From an uncultured Oscillospiraceae bacterium (GTDB taxonomy: Bacteria > Bacillota > Clostridia > Oscillospirales > Ruminococcaceae), in the NCBI GenBank assembly GCA_949299455.1, contig CASGAN010000007.1, positions 1 through 63,835 on the forward strand: a DNA stretch of 63,835 bases, in the 5' to 3' direction. Below the pieces are notes generated by a model. It worked only from the letters and a program-made list of their open reading frames with translations. It ran no database searches and had not been told where the DNA came from. A program made the position numbers and the translations under genes. This document shows, piece by piece, positions 51,294 through 59,649 of this stretch (its first letter is position 1; the number at the start of each line of letters is the position of its first letter).

Positions 51294-53081
51294 ATGTATC
51301 GTTCCCATGTGCTTGTCTGCGGCGGTACCGGATGTACGTCGTCGGGCAGTCAGCAAATTATTGATACACTGGAGCAGGAGATCAAAAAAGCCGGCCTTTC
51401 TGAAGAAGTCAAGGTGGTTAAAACCGGCTGTTTCGGTCTTTGTGCATTAGGCCCGATTATGATTGTGTATCCGGAAGGAAGCTTTTACTCGATGGTCAAA
51501 CCGGAGGATATTCCGGAGATCGTTTCAGAGCACTTGTTAAAAGGCAGAATCGTCAAACGGCTTCTTTACTCGGAGACTGTTACCGATCAGAACGTAAAAT
51601 CACTCAATGAAACCGAATTTTATAAAAAACAGCACCGTGTGGCACTCAAAAACTGCGGCGTCATCAATCCGGAGATTATCGATGAATACATCGGTGCCGA
51701 CGGCTATCAGGCGCTCGGCAAGGTGCTCACCGAGATGAAACCGGAAGAGGTCATTCAGGTCATCAAAGATTCCGGACTGCGCGGACGCGGCGGCGGCGGA
51801 TTCCCGACCGGCGTGAAATGGGGATTTGCAGCGGCAAACCAGGCCGATCAGAAATATGTGTGCTGCAACGCCGACGAGGGTGACCCGGGTGCATTCATGG
51901 ATCGTTCGATTCTTGAGGGTGACCCGCACGTCGTTATTGAGGCAATGACGATCGCAGGCTATGCAATCGGCGCAAATCAGGGTTATGTCTATATCCGTGC
52001 TGAATATCCGATTGCCGTCAAACGTTTGGAAATTGCAATCGGTCAGGCAAGGGAATACGGCTTGCTCGGCAAAAATATTTTTGACAGCGGCTTTGATTTT
52101 GACATTGAGATTCGCTTGGGTGCAGGTGCATTCGTCTGCGGCGAGGAAACCGCGCTCATGACATCGATCGAAGGCCACCGCGGTGAGCCGCGTCCGCGTC
52201 CGCCGTTCCCGGCAGTCAAAGGTCTGTTCGGCAAACCGACCATTTTAAATAACGTCGAAACATGGGCAAACATCCCGCAGATCATCTTAAAAGGTGCAGA
52301 CTGGTTTGCTTCGATGGGTACAGAGAAATCGAAAGGCACGAAAGTATTTGCAGTCGGCGGCAAAATCCACAACACCGGCTTGGTCGAGGTTCCGATGGGC
52401 ACCACACTGCGTGAAATCATCGAGGAAATCGGCGGCGGTATTCCGAACGGCAAGAAATTCAAAGCGGCACAGACCGGTGGTCCGTCCGGCGGATGTATTC
52501 CGGCAAGCCTCATTGATACCCCGATCGACTACGATAACCTGTTGGCAGTCGGTTCGATGATGGGTTCAGGCGGTTTAATCGTCATGGACGAGGACACCTG
52601 CATGGTCGATATCGCGAAATTCTTCTTGGAGTTTACGGTCGACGAGTCGTGCGGCAAATGTAATCCGTGCCGTATCGGTACGAAACGCATGTATGAGATG
52701 CTTTCGGATATCTGCAAAGGCAATGCGACACTTGAAGATATCGACAAGCTCGAGCAGTTGTGCTATGAGATCAAAGCAGGCTCGCTTTGCGCACTCGGTC
52801 AGTCGGCGCCGAACCCGGTGCTTTCGACCCTGCGTTATTTCCGCGACGAGTATATTGCACATGTCGTTGACAAGAGATGTCCGGCAGGCGTATGTAAAGA
52901 TCTTCTTTCGTTTGAGATCGTGGCGGATAAATGTAAAGGCTGTACACTGTGTGCACGGCAGTGTCCGGTGAATGCAATCAGCGGTACAGTCAAACAGCCG
53001 CATGTCATTGATAAGAATAAATGTATTAAGTGTGGCGCTTGTATGGAAAAATGCCGGTTCGGCGCAATCGTGAAGAAGTAA
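51294..53081 (+). CDS. hndC: NuoF-like flavoprotein subunit of the hydrogenase
   Basis: A 595-residue protein: N-terminal [2Fe-2S] thioredoxin-like domain (about 1-100, CGGTGCTSSGSQ and GCFGLCALGP), the NADH/FMN module with GLRGRGGGGFPTGVKWGFAA (near 155-175) and CNADEGDPGAFMDR, the [4Fe-4S] site ESCGKCNPCRIGTKRM, and a C-terminal two-cluster ferredoxin (CKGCTLCARQCPVNAISG and CIKCGACMEKCRFGAI). It is the NAD(P)H and flavin site where bifurcation occurs in HydABC-type enzymes. GGAGGAGG before ATG 51294. Confidence 0.96.
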   Translation: MYRSHVLVCGGTGCTSSGSQQIIDTLEQEIKKAGLSEEVKVVKTGCFGLCALGPIMIVYPEGSFYSMVKPEDIPEIVSEHLLKGRIVKRLLYSETVTDQNVKSLNETEFYKKQHRVALKNCGVINPEIIDEYIGADGYQALGKVLTEMKPEEVIQVIKDSGLRGRGGGGFPTGVKWGFAAANQADQKYVCCNADEGDPGAFMDRSILEGDPHVVIEAMTIAGYAIGANQGYVYIRAEYPIAVKRLEIAIGQAREYGLLGKNIFDSGFDFDIEIRLGAGAFVCGEETALMTSIEGHRGEPRPRPPFPAVKGLFGKPTILNNVETWANIPQIILKGADWFASMGTEKSKGTKVFAVGGKIHNTGLVEVPMGTTLREIIEEIGGGIPNGKKFKAAQTGGPSGGCIPASLIDTPIDYDNLLAVGSMMGSGGLIVMDEDTCMVDIAKFFLEFTVDESCGKCNPCRIGTKRMYEMLSDICKGNATLEDIDKLEQLCYEIKAGSLCALGQSAPNPVLSTLRYFRDEYIAHVVDKRCPAGVCKDLLSFEIVADKCKGCTLCARQCPVNAISGTVKQPHVIDKNKCIKCGACMEKCRFGAIVKK

Positions 53082-53096
53082 GGGAGACAGCGAGAT

Positions 53097-54836
53097 ATGG
53101 AAAATGTGAATTTGAAAATCAACGGTCTGTCCGTATCCGCACCGAAGGATGCGACGATTCTTGAGGCAGCGCGTCTTGCGGGAATCAATATCCCGACGCT
53201 TTGTTACTTAAAAGATGTAAACCAGATCGGTGCGTGCCGGATGTGTTTGGTTGAGATTAAAGGTGCGCGCAGCTTTGCGGCTGCTTGTGTGCAGCCGGTC
53301 GGCGAGGGCATGGAAGTGTACACCAATACACCGGCACTGCGCCGCAGCAGAAAAAATACACTCGAACTGATCTTGTCGACCCACGATAAAAAATGTCTGT
53401 CGTGTGTCAGAAGCGGCGACTGCGAACTGCAGCGTCTGGCAAGAGAGTATGGCGTGGATGAGTCGAAATACGAGGGCGAAAAGCCGCACTACGAGCTCGA
53501 CGCATCCGCCGCACATATGGTGCGTGACAACAATAAATGTATCCTCTGCCGTCGCTGCGTCGGTGCGTGCGCAGAGCAGGGCATCGGCGTGATCGGTCCG
53601 AACCGCCGCGGCTTTGCATCGCACATCGGCTGTGCGTTCGAAATGGATTTGGCAGATACGTCGTGCGTATCGTGCGGACAGTGCATCGTTGCCTGCCCGA
53701 CCGGCGCGCTTTATGAAAAAGACGATACAGCGAAAGTGTTTGAAGCAATCGGCGATCCGGAAAAAATTGTCGTGGTGCAGACCGCGCCGGCTGTCCGTGC
53801 CGCTTTGGGCGAGTCGTTCGGCATGCCGATCGGCACAAACGTCAAAGGCAAAATGGTTGCCGCACTGCGCCGTCTGGGATTCGACAAAGTGTTCGACACC
53901 GACTTCTCCGCTGATTTAACGATCATGGAAGAAGCAAACGAATTCATCGAGCGCGTGAAAAACGGCGGAAAACTGCCGCTTATCACTTCGTGCTCACCGG
54001 GATGGGTTAAATTCTGCGAGCATTACTATGAAGATTTCATCGACAATCTGTCGTCGTGCAAATCGCCGCAGCAGATGTTCGGTGCCATTGTGAAAACATA
54101 CTATGCAGAGAAAGAGAATATCGATCCGAGCAAACTGTTTGTGGTGAGCGTCATGCCGTGTACCGCGAAAAAATTCGAGCGCGGCCGTGACGATCAGGAC
54201 GCAGCAGGCATGCAGGATATCGATGCTGTTCTCACCACCCGTGAGCTTGCTTCGATGATCAAACGGGCAGGCTTAATGTTTGAGTCGCTTCCGGATGAGG
54301 AATTTGATATGCCGCTCGGCATCGGTTCCGGCGCAGGCGTCATCTTCGGCGCAACCGGCGGCGTCATGGAAGCGGCACTCCGTACGGCAGTGGAAACATT
54401 GACCGACACAAAACTCGAGGGCGAAGCGCTCGACTTTAAAGAAGTCCGCGGCACCAAAGGTATCAAAGAGGCAACGTATAAAGTGGGCGATCTTGATGTA
54501 AACGTCGCCGTTGTTTCTGGACTCAAAAACGCGCGGATGCTGCTTGATAAAATCCGTGCAGGCGAGGCAAATTATCACTTTATCGAAGTGATGGCTTGTC
54601 CGGGCGGCTGTGTAAACGGCGGAGGTCAGCCGATTCAGCCGGCTTCCGTGCGCAATAATACGGATATCCGCGCGCTTCGTGCAAGTGTGCTCTACAATGA
54701 GGACAAAAACCTGCCGATCCGCAAATCCCATGAAAATCCGGTCATCAAGGAGCTTTACGACACCTATCTTGAAAAACCGGGCAGCCACAAGGCGCATGAG
54801 ATTTTGCATACAACCTATGTAAAACGCGGCTATTGA
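53097..54836 (+). CDS. hydA: [FeFe]-hydrogenase catalytic subunit
   Basis: A 579-residue group A hydrogenase (HndD). N-terminal [2Fe-2S] domain (CYLKDVNQIGACRMC, 36-50), His-Cys3 [4Fe-4S] domain (THDKKCLSCVRSGDC), two [4Fe-4S] (CILCRRCVGAC and CVSCGQCIVACP), and the H domain with L1 TSCSPGW (Cys299), L2 MPCTAKKFE (Cys355) and L3 MACPGGCVNGGGQP (Cys501, Cys505). It evolves or oxidises H2. L1 reads Cys-Ser instead of Cys-Cys, discussed under findings. It ends the operon; maturases (HydEFG) are not in this window. Confidence 0.96.
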   Translation: MENVNLKINGLSVSAPKDATILEAARLAGINIPTLCYLKDVNQIGACRMCLVEIKGARSFAAACVQPVGEGMEVYTNTPALRRSRKNTLELILSTHDKKCLSCVRSGDCELQRLAREYGVDESKYEGEKPHYELDASAAHMVRDNNKCILCRRCVGACAEQGIGVIGPNRRGFASHIGCAFEMDLADTSCVSCGQCIVACPTGALYEKDDTAKVFEAIGDPEKIVVVQTAPAVRAALGESFGMPIGTNVKGKMVAALRRLGFDKVFDTDFSADLTIMEEANEFIERVKNGGKLPLITSCSPGWVKFCEHYYEDFIDNLSSCKSPQQMFGAIVKTYYAEKENIDPSKLFVVSVMPCTAKKFERGRDDQDAAGMQDIDAVLTTRELASMIKRAGLMFESLPDEEFDMPLGIGSGAGVIFGATGGVMEAALRTAVETLTDTKLEGEALDFKEVRGTKGIKEATYKVGDLDVNVAVVSGLKNARMLLDKIRAGEANYHFIEVMACPGGCVNGGGQPIQPASVRNNTDIRALRASVLYNEDKNLPIRKSHENPVIKELYDTYLEKPGSHKAHEILHTTYVKRGY

Positions 54837-54845
54837 TAAAAAACA

Positions 54846-54882
54846 AAACGGGGATACAGTGATTTTGCTGTATCCCTGTTTC
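54846..54882 (+). terminator. Hairpin after the hnd operon
   Basis: AAACGGGGATACAG and CTGTATCCCTGTTT pair with one G-T, then TTTCATAT. The U run is short. Confidence 0.7.
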
Positions 54883-54955
54883 ATATCATGCAGTCATACA
54901 AAGAATCGGAAACGATAAAATACGTTTACAATGATGATTGAGAGCAGGTGACAGT

Positions 54956-55729
54956 ATGACAGATGTGCATATTCATATTGAACGAGGACCGTATACAAAA
55001 GAATGGATTAATCGGTTTGCTGCACAGGCGGTACGTGCGGGATTGGATGAAATCTATCTGCTGGAGCACTCGCACCGATTTGTCGAATTTGCGCCCATGT
55101 ACGACGCGGTCCGTGCTTTTAGCGACTATCAGAACGACTGGTATCAAAGAAAAGTGACCCATTCGATCAAAGAGTTTCAAGCGCTGATTGAGAAGATGCG
55201 TCAGCAATCGTTTCCTGTCACCATCAAATGGGGACTTGAGGTGTGCTACTTTCCGGAGCATGAAGCGTTGATTGGCGAGATTCTTGGCACATTTCCCTTT
55301 GATTTTGCCGTCGGCTCCATCCATTGGGTAGACGGCTTCGGGTTTGACCATAAAGCCGCGCTTTGGGAGGGCATTGACGTCGATGCGCTCTACCGCAGAT
55401 ATTACGAGCTGATGCTCAGCCTTGTAAGAAGCGGCTTGTTTTCCGGCGTGGCGCATCCGGATTCGATCAAGTGCTTCGGCCACCGTCCCGCGTTCGATCT
55501 GACTTCTGTTTACGGTCTGCTGGCGGATGAACTGAATGCACGTCATATGTACGCCGAGCAAAGCGGCGGACTCAGGCTCAATTACGGATTCAGCAAATTG
55601 GGCATGAATGAAACGATGCTGCGTATTTTCAAAGAAAAGCACGTTGCGATTTGCTTTGCTTCAGATGCGCATAAACCGGAGGACGTTGGCACGAATATTT
55701 TTGACCTGCAAGCAATCACACAGGGGTGA
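54956..55729 (+). CDS. PHP-domain histidinol-phosphatase-like protein (257 aa)
   Basis: MTDVHIHIERGPYTKEWINRFAAQAVRAGLDEIYLLEHSHRFVEFAPMY, with the HIH metal site and the EHSHRF motif of HisJ-type enzymes; KWGLEVCYFPEHEALI, VGSIHWVDGFGFD and CFASDAHKPEDVG follow. It likely hydrolyses L-histidinol phosphate, the step missing in the his operon at 28.5-36.2 kb. The other PHP gene here (45680) is less similar to HisJ. ATG 54956 has GCAGGTG upstream. The annotation of substrate is inferred. Confidence 0.8.
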   Translation: MTDVHIHIERGPYTKEWINRFAAQAVRAGLDEIYLLEHSHRFVEFAPMYDAVRAFSDYQNDWYQRKVTHSIKEFQALIEKMRQQSFPVTIKWGLEVCYFPEHEALIGEILGTFPFDFAVGSIHWVDGFGFDHKAALWEGIDVDALYRRYYELMLSLVRSGLFSGVAHPDSIKCFGHRPAFDLTSVYGLLADELNARHMYAEQSGGLRLNYGFSKLGMNETMLRIFKEKHVAICFASDAHKPEDVGTNIFDLQAITQG

Positions 55730-55730
55730 A

Positions 55731-55926
55731 TGGTACCTTGAACGATCCCTCGTCGATATTGATAAGCAGGCAGAGGAAATGTCTCACCGGTTGATTGAGA
55801 AAATGGTTGGTGGCATGGCGTGACAGAAAAGCGCAAAGTCGAGCAACCGATGAAATGGATAGGGTGGATGAGCGGTATCAATCCTGCGTAAGGGAGGTTG
55901 TCAACAACGAATTGTTTTACCCATAG
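55731..55926 (+). pseudogene. Decayed TnpV-like transposon gene (3' part)
   Basis: Three short reading frames in sequence match the C-terminal half of TnpV proteins of conjugative transposons: LVDIDKQAEEMSHRLIEKMVGG (55731-55825), then after a +1 shift VTEKRKVEQPMKWIGWMSGI, then after another shift VREVVNNELFYP and a stop (55924-55926). The normal order of those motifs is kept, so it is a remnant broken by two frameshifts, with its 5' half deleted. It lies directly after the stop of the HisJ-like gene. The following 270 bp to the DUF1801 gene hold only a hairpin. Confidence 0.7.
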
Positions 55927-56000
55927 GATTAAATAAAAAAAGTTTTTTTTTAACAATTTTTATTAAAAACTCGACTCTGTAATGCCTTGATACGCAAAAT

Positions 56001-56038
56001 AAAGGGAGAAGATACCGAGAAAAGTATCTTCTCCCTTT
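56001..56038. terminator. Bidirectional hairpin between the TnpV remnant and the DUF1801 gene
   Basis: A perfect 15-bp stem AAAGGGAGAAGATAC / GTATCTTCTCCCTTT with an 8-nt loop. It lies 162 bp beyond the stop of the leftward DUF1801 gene and may end it or terminate rightward reading. Confidence 0.75.
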
Positions 56039-56200
56039 GTCTGTTTTTTGATGCCGGTGCAGCTTTCGCAGATTTTTTGTCCTCGCCGGTTATCCCTTTC
56101 TGAACAATCCGTTATAGAGCGCATATTGAAAATTTTCCTGTAGCGCAAATCCGGTAACGAATTTTCAAAGGGAAAAGATAAAGAAGTGTATTCGTGTCCG

Positions 56201-56608
56201 TTATTTTCCGTACTCCTGTTCGCACCATGCTGCAATTTCGCCAATTAGGTCAAGCGGCAATGGCTTATCATAAGAGAGTTGGATGGTTCCTTTGCTGGTT
56301 TTATATCCTTGCAGGCGCTCTGCAAAGGCTTCGACTGCCGCAGAACCGGGATACAGACCGATGTGTTTTTTGAATGCCGCAAACTGGATAAGGTTTCGCT
56401 TTTTCCAGTACGTCGGCATGCTCCATGAAATTTTTTGCACAGCGTCTGGCAGTGCACCTTGGATGGTATCGTTGATTTGACGGAGATATGGCTGAGAATC
56501 TTTTGATTGCTGTGCAATGTATTCCTCTATGTTCTGCGGCACTGCTCCACAGTAGTGACTTTGATTTGTATTCTTAAATTTCCGTTTGCATTTTGGGCAT
56601 TCCCACAT
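56201..56608 (-). CDS. DUF1801 protein with N-terminal zinc ribbon (135 aa)
   Basis: Residues 1-20 (MWECPKCKRKFKNTNQSHYCG) have a short zinc-ribbon-like Cys pattern; the rest (NIEEYIAQQSKDSQPYLRQINDTIQGALPDAVQKISWSMPTYWKKRNLIQFAAFKKHIGLYPGSAAVEAF) is a DUF1801 / iron-chaperone-like (Fra/YdhG) domain. The function is unknown; some relatives are called iron chaperones from structure only. It is downstream of the DUF2200 gene, with 18 bp between them. Confidence 0.8.
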   Translation of the reverse strand: MWECPKCKRKFKNTNQSHYCGAVPQNIEEYIAQQSKDSQPYLRQINDTIQGALPDAVQKISWSMPTYWKKRNLIQFAAFKKHIGLYPGSAAVEAFAERLQGYKTSKGTIQLSYDKPLPLDLIGEIAAWCEQEYGK

Positions 56609-56626
56609 AATTTTTCGCCTCTTTGA

Positions 56627-57292
56627 TCACTGAAGTGCTTTTACTGTAACTGTTACAATATCTCCCGGCTGCTTTCCGATTTTATCTCGAATATCCTTGC
56701 GGACTCCGATAATATAGCAGACAGAGCCGTCCTCATTTTTTACACCCATATTTACAATGCTTCCGGAATACGGTTCGCCGTCAAAAGTGATTTCCGCTTT
56801 GACACGCCCTTTCTCGAACTCTTTTCGGATGTCATAGGGAAAACGCACATAGGCACCGCCCTTGTTTGGGACAGGTTCAATTACCGCATCAAATAAATAC
56901 GTTTTTTCATACGCTTTTATAGCCTCTTTACGGATTTGTGCCTGCCCACGCAATATTTTCTCCATTGCTTTGCCTTTGGCCAGTTCATCAATGAGTTTAT
57001 CCAGATAACGGATCTCCTGCATCAGAGGTTCTTCAATTGCTTCCACACGCACATTGCATACAACGCCAGTAATCATCTTCCGGTTTGGGTTTAATTGCGG
57101 AGCATTGCGAAAAAAGTCTCCGTATGTCACAGAACTTGCCGCAGCTTTTTCAATTTCTTCCTTAGTATATCCCGTCAGCCAAGTGATGATCTGGGTCACT
57201 TCGTCCAATGTACGTCCTTTCTTTTCTGCCTTGCTGACCAGAAGCGGATAGATTTTGCTGAATTTCATGCCGTAAACTTTTTCATTGTTCAT
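56627..57292 (-). CDS. DUF2200-DUF1905 two-domain protein (221 aa)
   Basis: Residues 1-115 match DUF2200 ([93 protein letters not shown]) and 135-221 match DUF1905 ([53 protein letters not shown]...[29 protein letters not shown]). The function of both is unknown. It probably forms a unit with the DUF1801 gene, since proteins of this sort often co-occur as small stress-type proteins. GGAGAAAT before ATG 57292. Confidence 0.85.
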   Translation of the reverse strand: MNNEKVYGMKFSKIYPLLVSKAEKKGRTLDEVTQIITWLTGYTKEEIEKAAASSVTYGDFFRNAPQLNPNRKMITGVVCNVRVEAIEEPLMQEIRYLDKLIDELAKGKAMEKILRGQAQIRKEAIKAYEKTYLFDAVIEPVPNKGGAYVRFPYDIRKEFEKGRVKAEITFDGEPYSGSIVNMGVKNEDGSVCYIIGVRKDIRDKIGKQPGDIVTVTVKALQ

Positions 57293-57383
57293 ATCAATTT
57301 CTCCTTTTCGTTCTCTTTCTATGAAAGAGGGAGTTTTCTTGTCAATAGAAGATAAGCCGCAAGGAATGTCACAGTATCTCCCT

Positions 57384-57596
57384 TCAATTCTGGTTTGTAA
57401 TAGTGCTACAATCCTGTTTCAGTTGCTTCAGAACGTCTTTTTGTGTCATGAACTCACCCGGCTCATATGCGGAGAACGACATGAAAAACGTTAGATCCCA
57501 ATGCAGATATTCTGTGATACAACGGGATTGTTCGTGGATCAGACGATATTTCTGAATGATTACGCCGGTCAGTTTATATTGATCTGACTCATCCAT
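57384..57596 (-). CDS. Short ORF overlapping the MATE 3' end, possible MarR fragment
   Basis: A 70-residue frame ([70 protein letters not shown]) starts inside the MATE gene in another frame. Its second half looks like the helix-turn region of a MarR-type winged helix ([19 protein letters not shown]) cut at the recognition helix. No strong RBS is seen. It may be a truncated regulator gene or a chance frame. Confidence 0.3.
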   Translation of the reverse strand: MDESDQYKLTGVIIQKYRLIHEQSRCITEYLHWDLTFFMSFSAYEPGEFMTQKDVLKQLKQDCSTITNQN

Positions 57597-58915
57597 TCTG
57601 CGCGCCGATAGTAAAAGAAAAACATAATGGAACTGAGTGCCCATGTCAGCGGATATACCATATAGACCATTTGAATGTCATGAGTAAGCGGTATGCTGAC
57701 TGCAAGGAATATAACACGTATCACACACCAGAATGTCATCATGATGATCATGGGCACAATCGCTTTTCCGGCTCCGCGAAGTATGGAGGCAACGGAATGT
57801 GAGTAAGCCAGCAGGCAATAAAACAGCGCAGCCGTTCTTGTTTTTTCCACTCCGAAACGAATCACCTCCGGTGTGGAATCAAATGCTGCAATCAGCTGCG
57901 GTGCCAGCAAGAATACCACAATTCCAATCAGTTCAGCTAAAATGACCGTTGCTAAAATTCCGAATCGAGCTCCTTTTTTTGTCCGCTCGGCCTGTCCTGC
58001 GCCGAGATTCTGTCCCACAAAGGTTGTCATTGCCATTGTAAAGCTGTTGATCGGCAAAAAAGCAAATCCTTCGATTTTGCTGTAAGCACCATAACCAGCC
58101 ATTGCCATTTCACCAAACGCATTGATGTACGATTGCACAACAACGTTTGCGAAAGCAATGATCGAGTTTTGTACCCCGGAGGGAAGCCCAATGCGTATGA
58201 TCTGCCGAAGCATTTCGGAATCAAATCGGATTTTCGTCACTTGAAGCCGATAGCTGTCATTTGTGCGCAGCAGCTGAATGAAACATAAAATCGCGCTGAA
58301 CACCTGTGAAATTACGGTAGCCAGTGCTGCACCGCCAACGCCTGTGTGGAAAACCTCGATAAATAAGACGTCCAGCGCCAGATTGATCACCGAGGAAATC
58401 ATAAGATAGTACAACGGATGGCGGCTGTCCCCAATCGCTTGCAGAACGCCTACAAAGATGTTGTACATGACAAAACCAAGCGAACCGGAAAAATAAATCT
58501 GCAAGTATGTAATCGATTCCGGCATGACGCTTTCCGGCGTTCCCATCCATATCAGGATCTGTGGGGACAGTAAAACGCCTGCTGCGGTCATCAACACTCC
58601 TGCAACAAGACCAAATGCGACTGTTGTATGGACTGCACGCTGAACGCCGTTTTTGTCCTCGGCGCCGAAATATCTGGATACAACAACACCGGCACCGGAA
58701 GAAATACCGCTCAAGAACCCAATCAGCATAAAAATTAAGCTGCCAGATGAGCTGACCGCAGCCAGTGCACTGCTTCCCAGAAAATTACCGACAATCAGGG
58801 AGTCGACTGTATTATACAGCTGCTGAAATAAGTTCCCCAGCATAAGCGGTAAAGCAAAGAAAATCATACGTTTGGAAATCGAACCGCTCGTCATCGGTTT
58901 GACCGTTTTTACCAT
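57569..58915 (-). CDS. MATE-family multidrug/Na+ efflux protein (448 aa)
   Basis: A twelve-helix transporter of the NorM/DinF type: GSISKRMIFFALPLMLGNLFQQLYNTVDSLIVGNFLGSSALAAVSSSGSLI at the N-terminus, MPESITYLQIYFSGSLGFVMYNIFVGVLQAIGDSRHPLYYL and FAFLPINSFTMAMTTFVGQNLGAGQAERTKKGARF in the middle. The start is ATG 58915 behind GGAAGGG; upstream in-frame codons lack a site. It is divergent from an HxlR regulator with a shared palindrome, so the regulator likely controls it. Confidence 0.92.
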   Translation of the reverse strand: MVKTVKPMTSGSISKRMIFFALPLMLGNLFQQLYNTVDSLIVGNFLGSSALAAVSSSGSLIFMLIGFLSGISSGAGVVVSRYFGAEDKNGVQRAVHTTVAFGLVAGVLMTAAGVLLSPQILIWMGTPESVMPESITYLQIYFSGSLGFVMYNIFVGVLQAIGDSRHPLYYLMISSVINLALDVLFIEVFHTGVGGAALATVISQVFSAILCFIQLLRTNDSYRLQVTKIRFDSEMLRQIIRIGLPSGVQNSIIAFANVVVQSYINAFGEMAMAGYGAYSKIEGFAFLPINSFTMAMTTFVGQNLGAGQAERTKKGARFGILATVILAELIGIVVFLLAPQLIAAFDSTPEVIRFGVEKTRTAALFYCLLAYSHSVASILRGAGKAIVPMIIMMTFWCVIRVIFLAVSIPLTHDIQMVYMVYPLTWALSSIMFFFYYRRAEWMSQININ

Positions 58916-58978
58916 GGAATCCCTTCCTAATAACTTAGAGTATCGTATTGCATTATCGAAAAAATGCGATATACTTGT

Positions 58979-59007
58979 ATTATATTCTTCTTTAAGAACT
59001 TCAACAA
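58979..59007 (-). promoter_or_regulatory. Promoter of the MATE gene
   Basis: -35 TTGTTG (complement of 59002-59007), 17-bp spacer, -10 TATAAT (complement of 58979-58984). Confidence 0.65.
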
Positions 59008-59028
59008 GTACGCACACTATTTTTAGAA

Positions 59029-59046
59029 AGTGAAAAAAATTTCACT
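59029..59046. promoter_or_regulatory. HxlR-type palindrome between MATE and HxlR genes
   Basis: AGTGAAA and TTTCACT flank AAAA in perfect symmetry, 17 bp before the HxlR start codon and upstream of the MATE -35. It is the likely operator for both genes. Confidence 0.7.
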
Positions 59047-59062
59047 ATGGAGGTGAGATGAA

Positions 59063-59422
59063 ATGGAAAAAGTCATGGTCACTTGCGAGATGGAAGTAAC
59101 ATTAAAAATGATTGGCGGAAAATGCAAGCCGCTCATTTTAGACAGTCTGATTCGAAACGGTACGCAAAGATTCAGCGAATTGATGCGGGAGATTACTCAG
59201 GTTTCTCAAAGAACACTTACAAATCAGCTTCGTGAACTGGAAACAGACGGCTTGATTATTCGTACCGTATATGCGGAAGTTCCGCCTCGGGTAGAATATT
59301 CCATTACTCCAAAAGGAAAATCTTTGGAACACATTTTGCAACTGATGTGTGAGTGGGGAAAAAAGAATATTGATGACCGGTTTGTAATGACAAATCTACA
59401 ATGCTCTGATGACCAAAGCTAA
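59063..59422 (+). CDS. HxlR-family transcriptional regulator (119 aa)
   Basis: A winged-helix regulator: VTCEMEVTLKMIGGKCKPLILDSLIRNGTQRFSELMREITQVSQRTLTNQLRELETDGLIIRTVYAEVPPRVEYSITPKGKSLEHILQLMCEWG, the typical HxlR start with a Cys that may be a redox or electrophile sensor (CEME-type Cys10, and Cys23). GGAGGTG before ATG 59063. Divergent from the MATE pump, which it probably controls. A terminator follows. Confidence 0.9.
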   Translation: MEKVMVTCEMEVTLKMIGGKCKPLILDSLIRNGTQRFSELMREITQVSQRTLTNQLRELETDGLIIRTVYAEVPPRVEYSITPKGKSLEHILQLMCEWGKKNIDDRFVMTNLQCSDDQS

Positions 59423-59507
59423 ATGGTGTGAGATTATTTCGAAAGAGGTTTGCATATTCAGAAACAATTCATTGTAATATTTTCTTTATTTGCTTTCACA
59501 AATGAAC

Positions 59508-59553
59508 AATGCCGTACCACTTGATTCGACAGTCAGTCAAGTGATACGGCATT
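59508..59553. terminator. Terminator after the HxlR gene
   Basis: AATGCCGTACCACTTGA (59508-59524) and its complement (59537-59553) pair with one mismatch (17 bp). About 96 bp upstream of it to 59422, and 96 bp after it to 59649, hold nothing else recognised. Confidence 0.8.
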
Positions 59554-59649
59554 ATATTTACTCTATTCAAATACTTCCTAACGACACGAAACAAAGTTTT
59601 CTGTGGAGTGTTTCGATGAAATCAAAATGGATCAAATAAAGCGACCGAT

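Noticed and set aside
55963-56244. Leftward frame of 93 codons between the TnpV remnant and DUF1801
   Set aside because: It overlaps the DUF1801 gene and runs through the terminator hairpin, with no RBS and no known domain.
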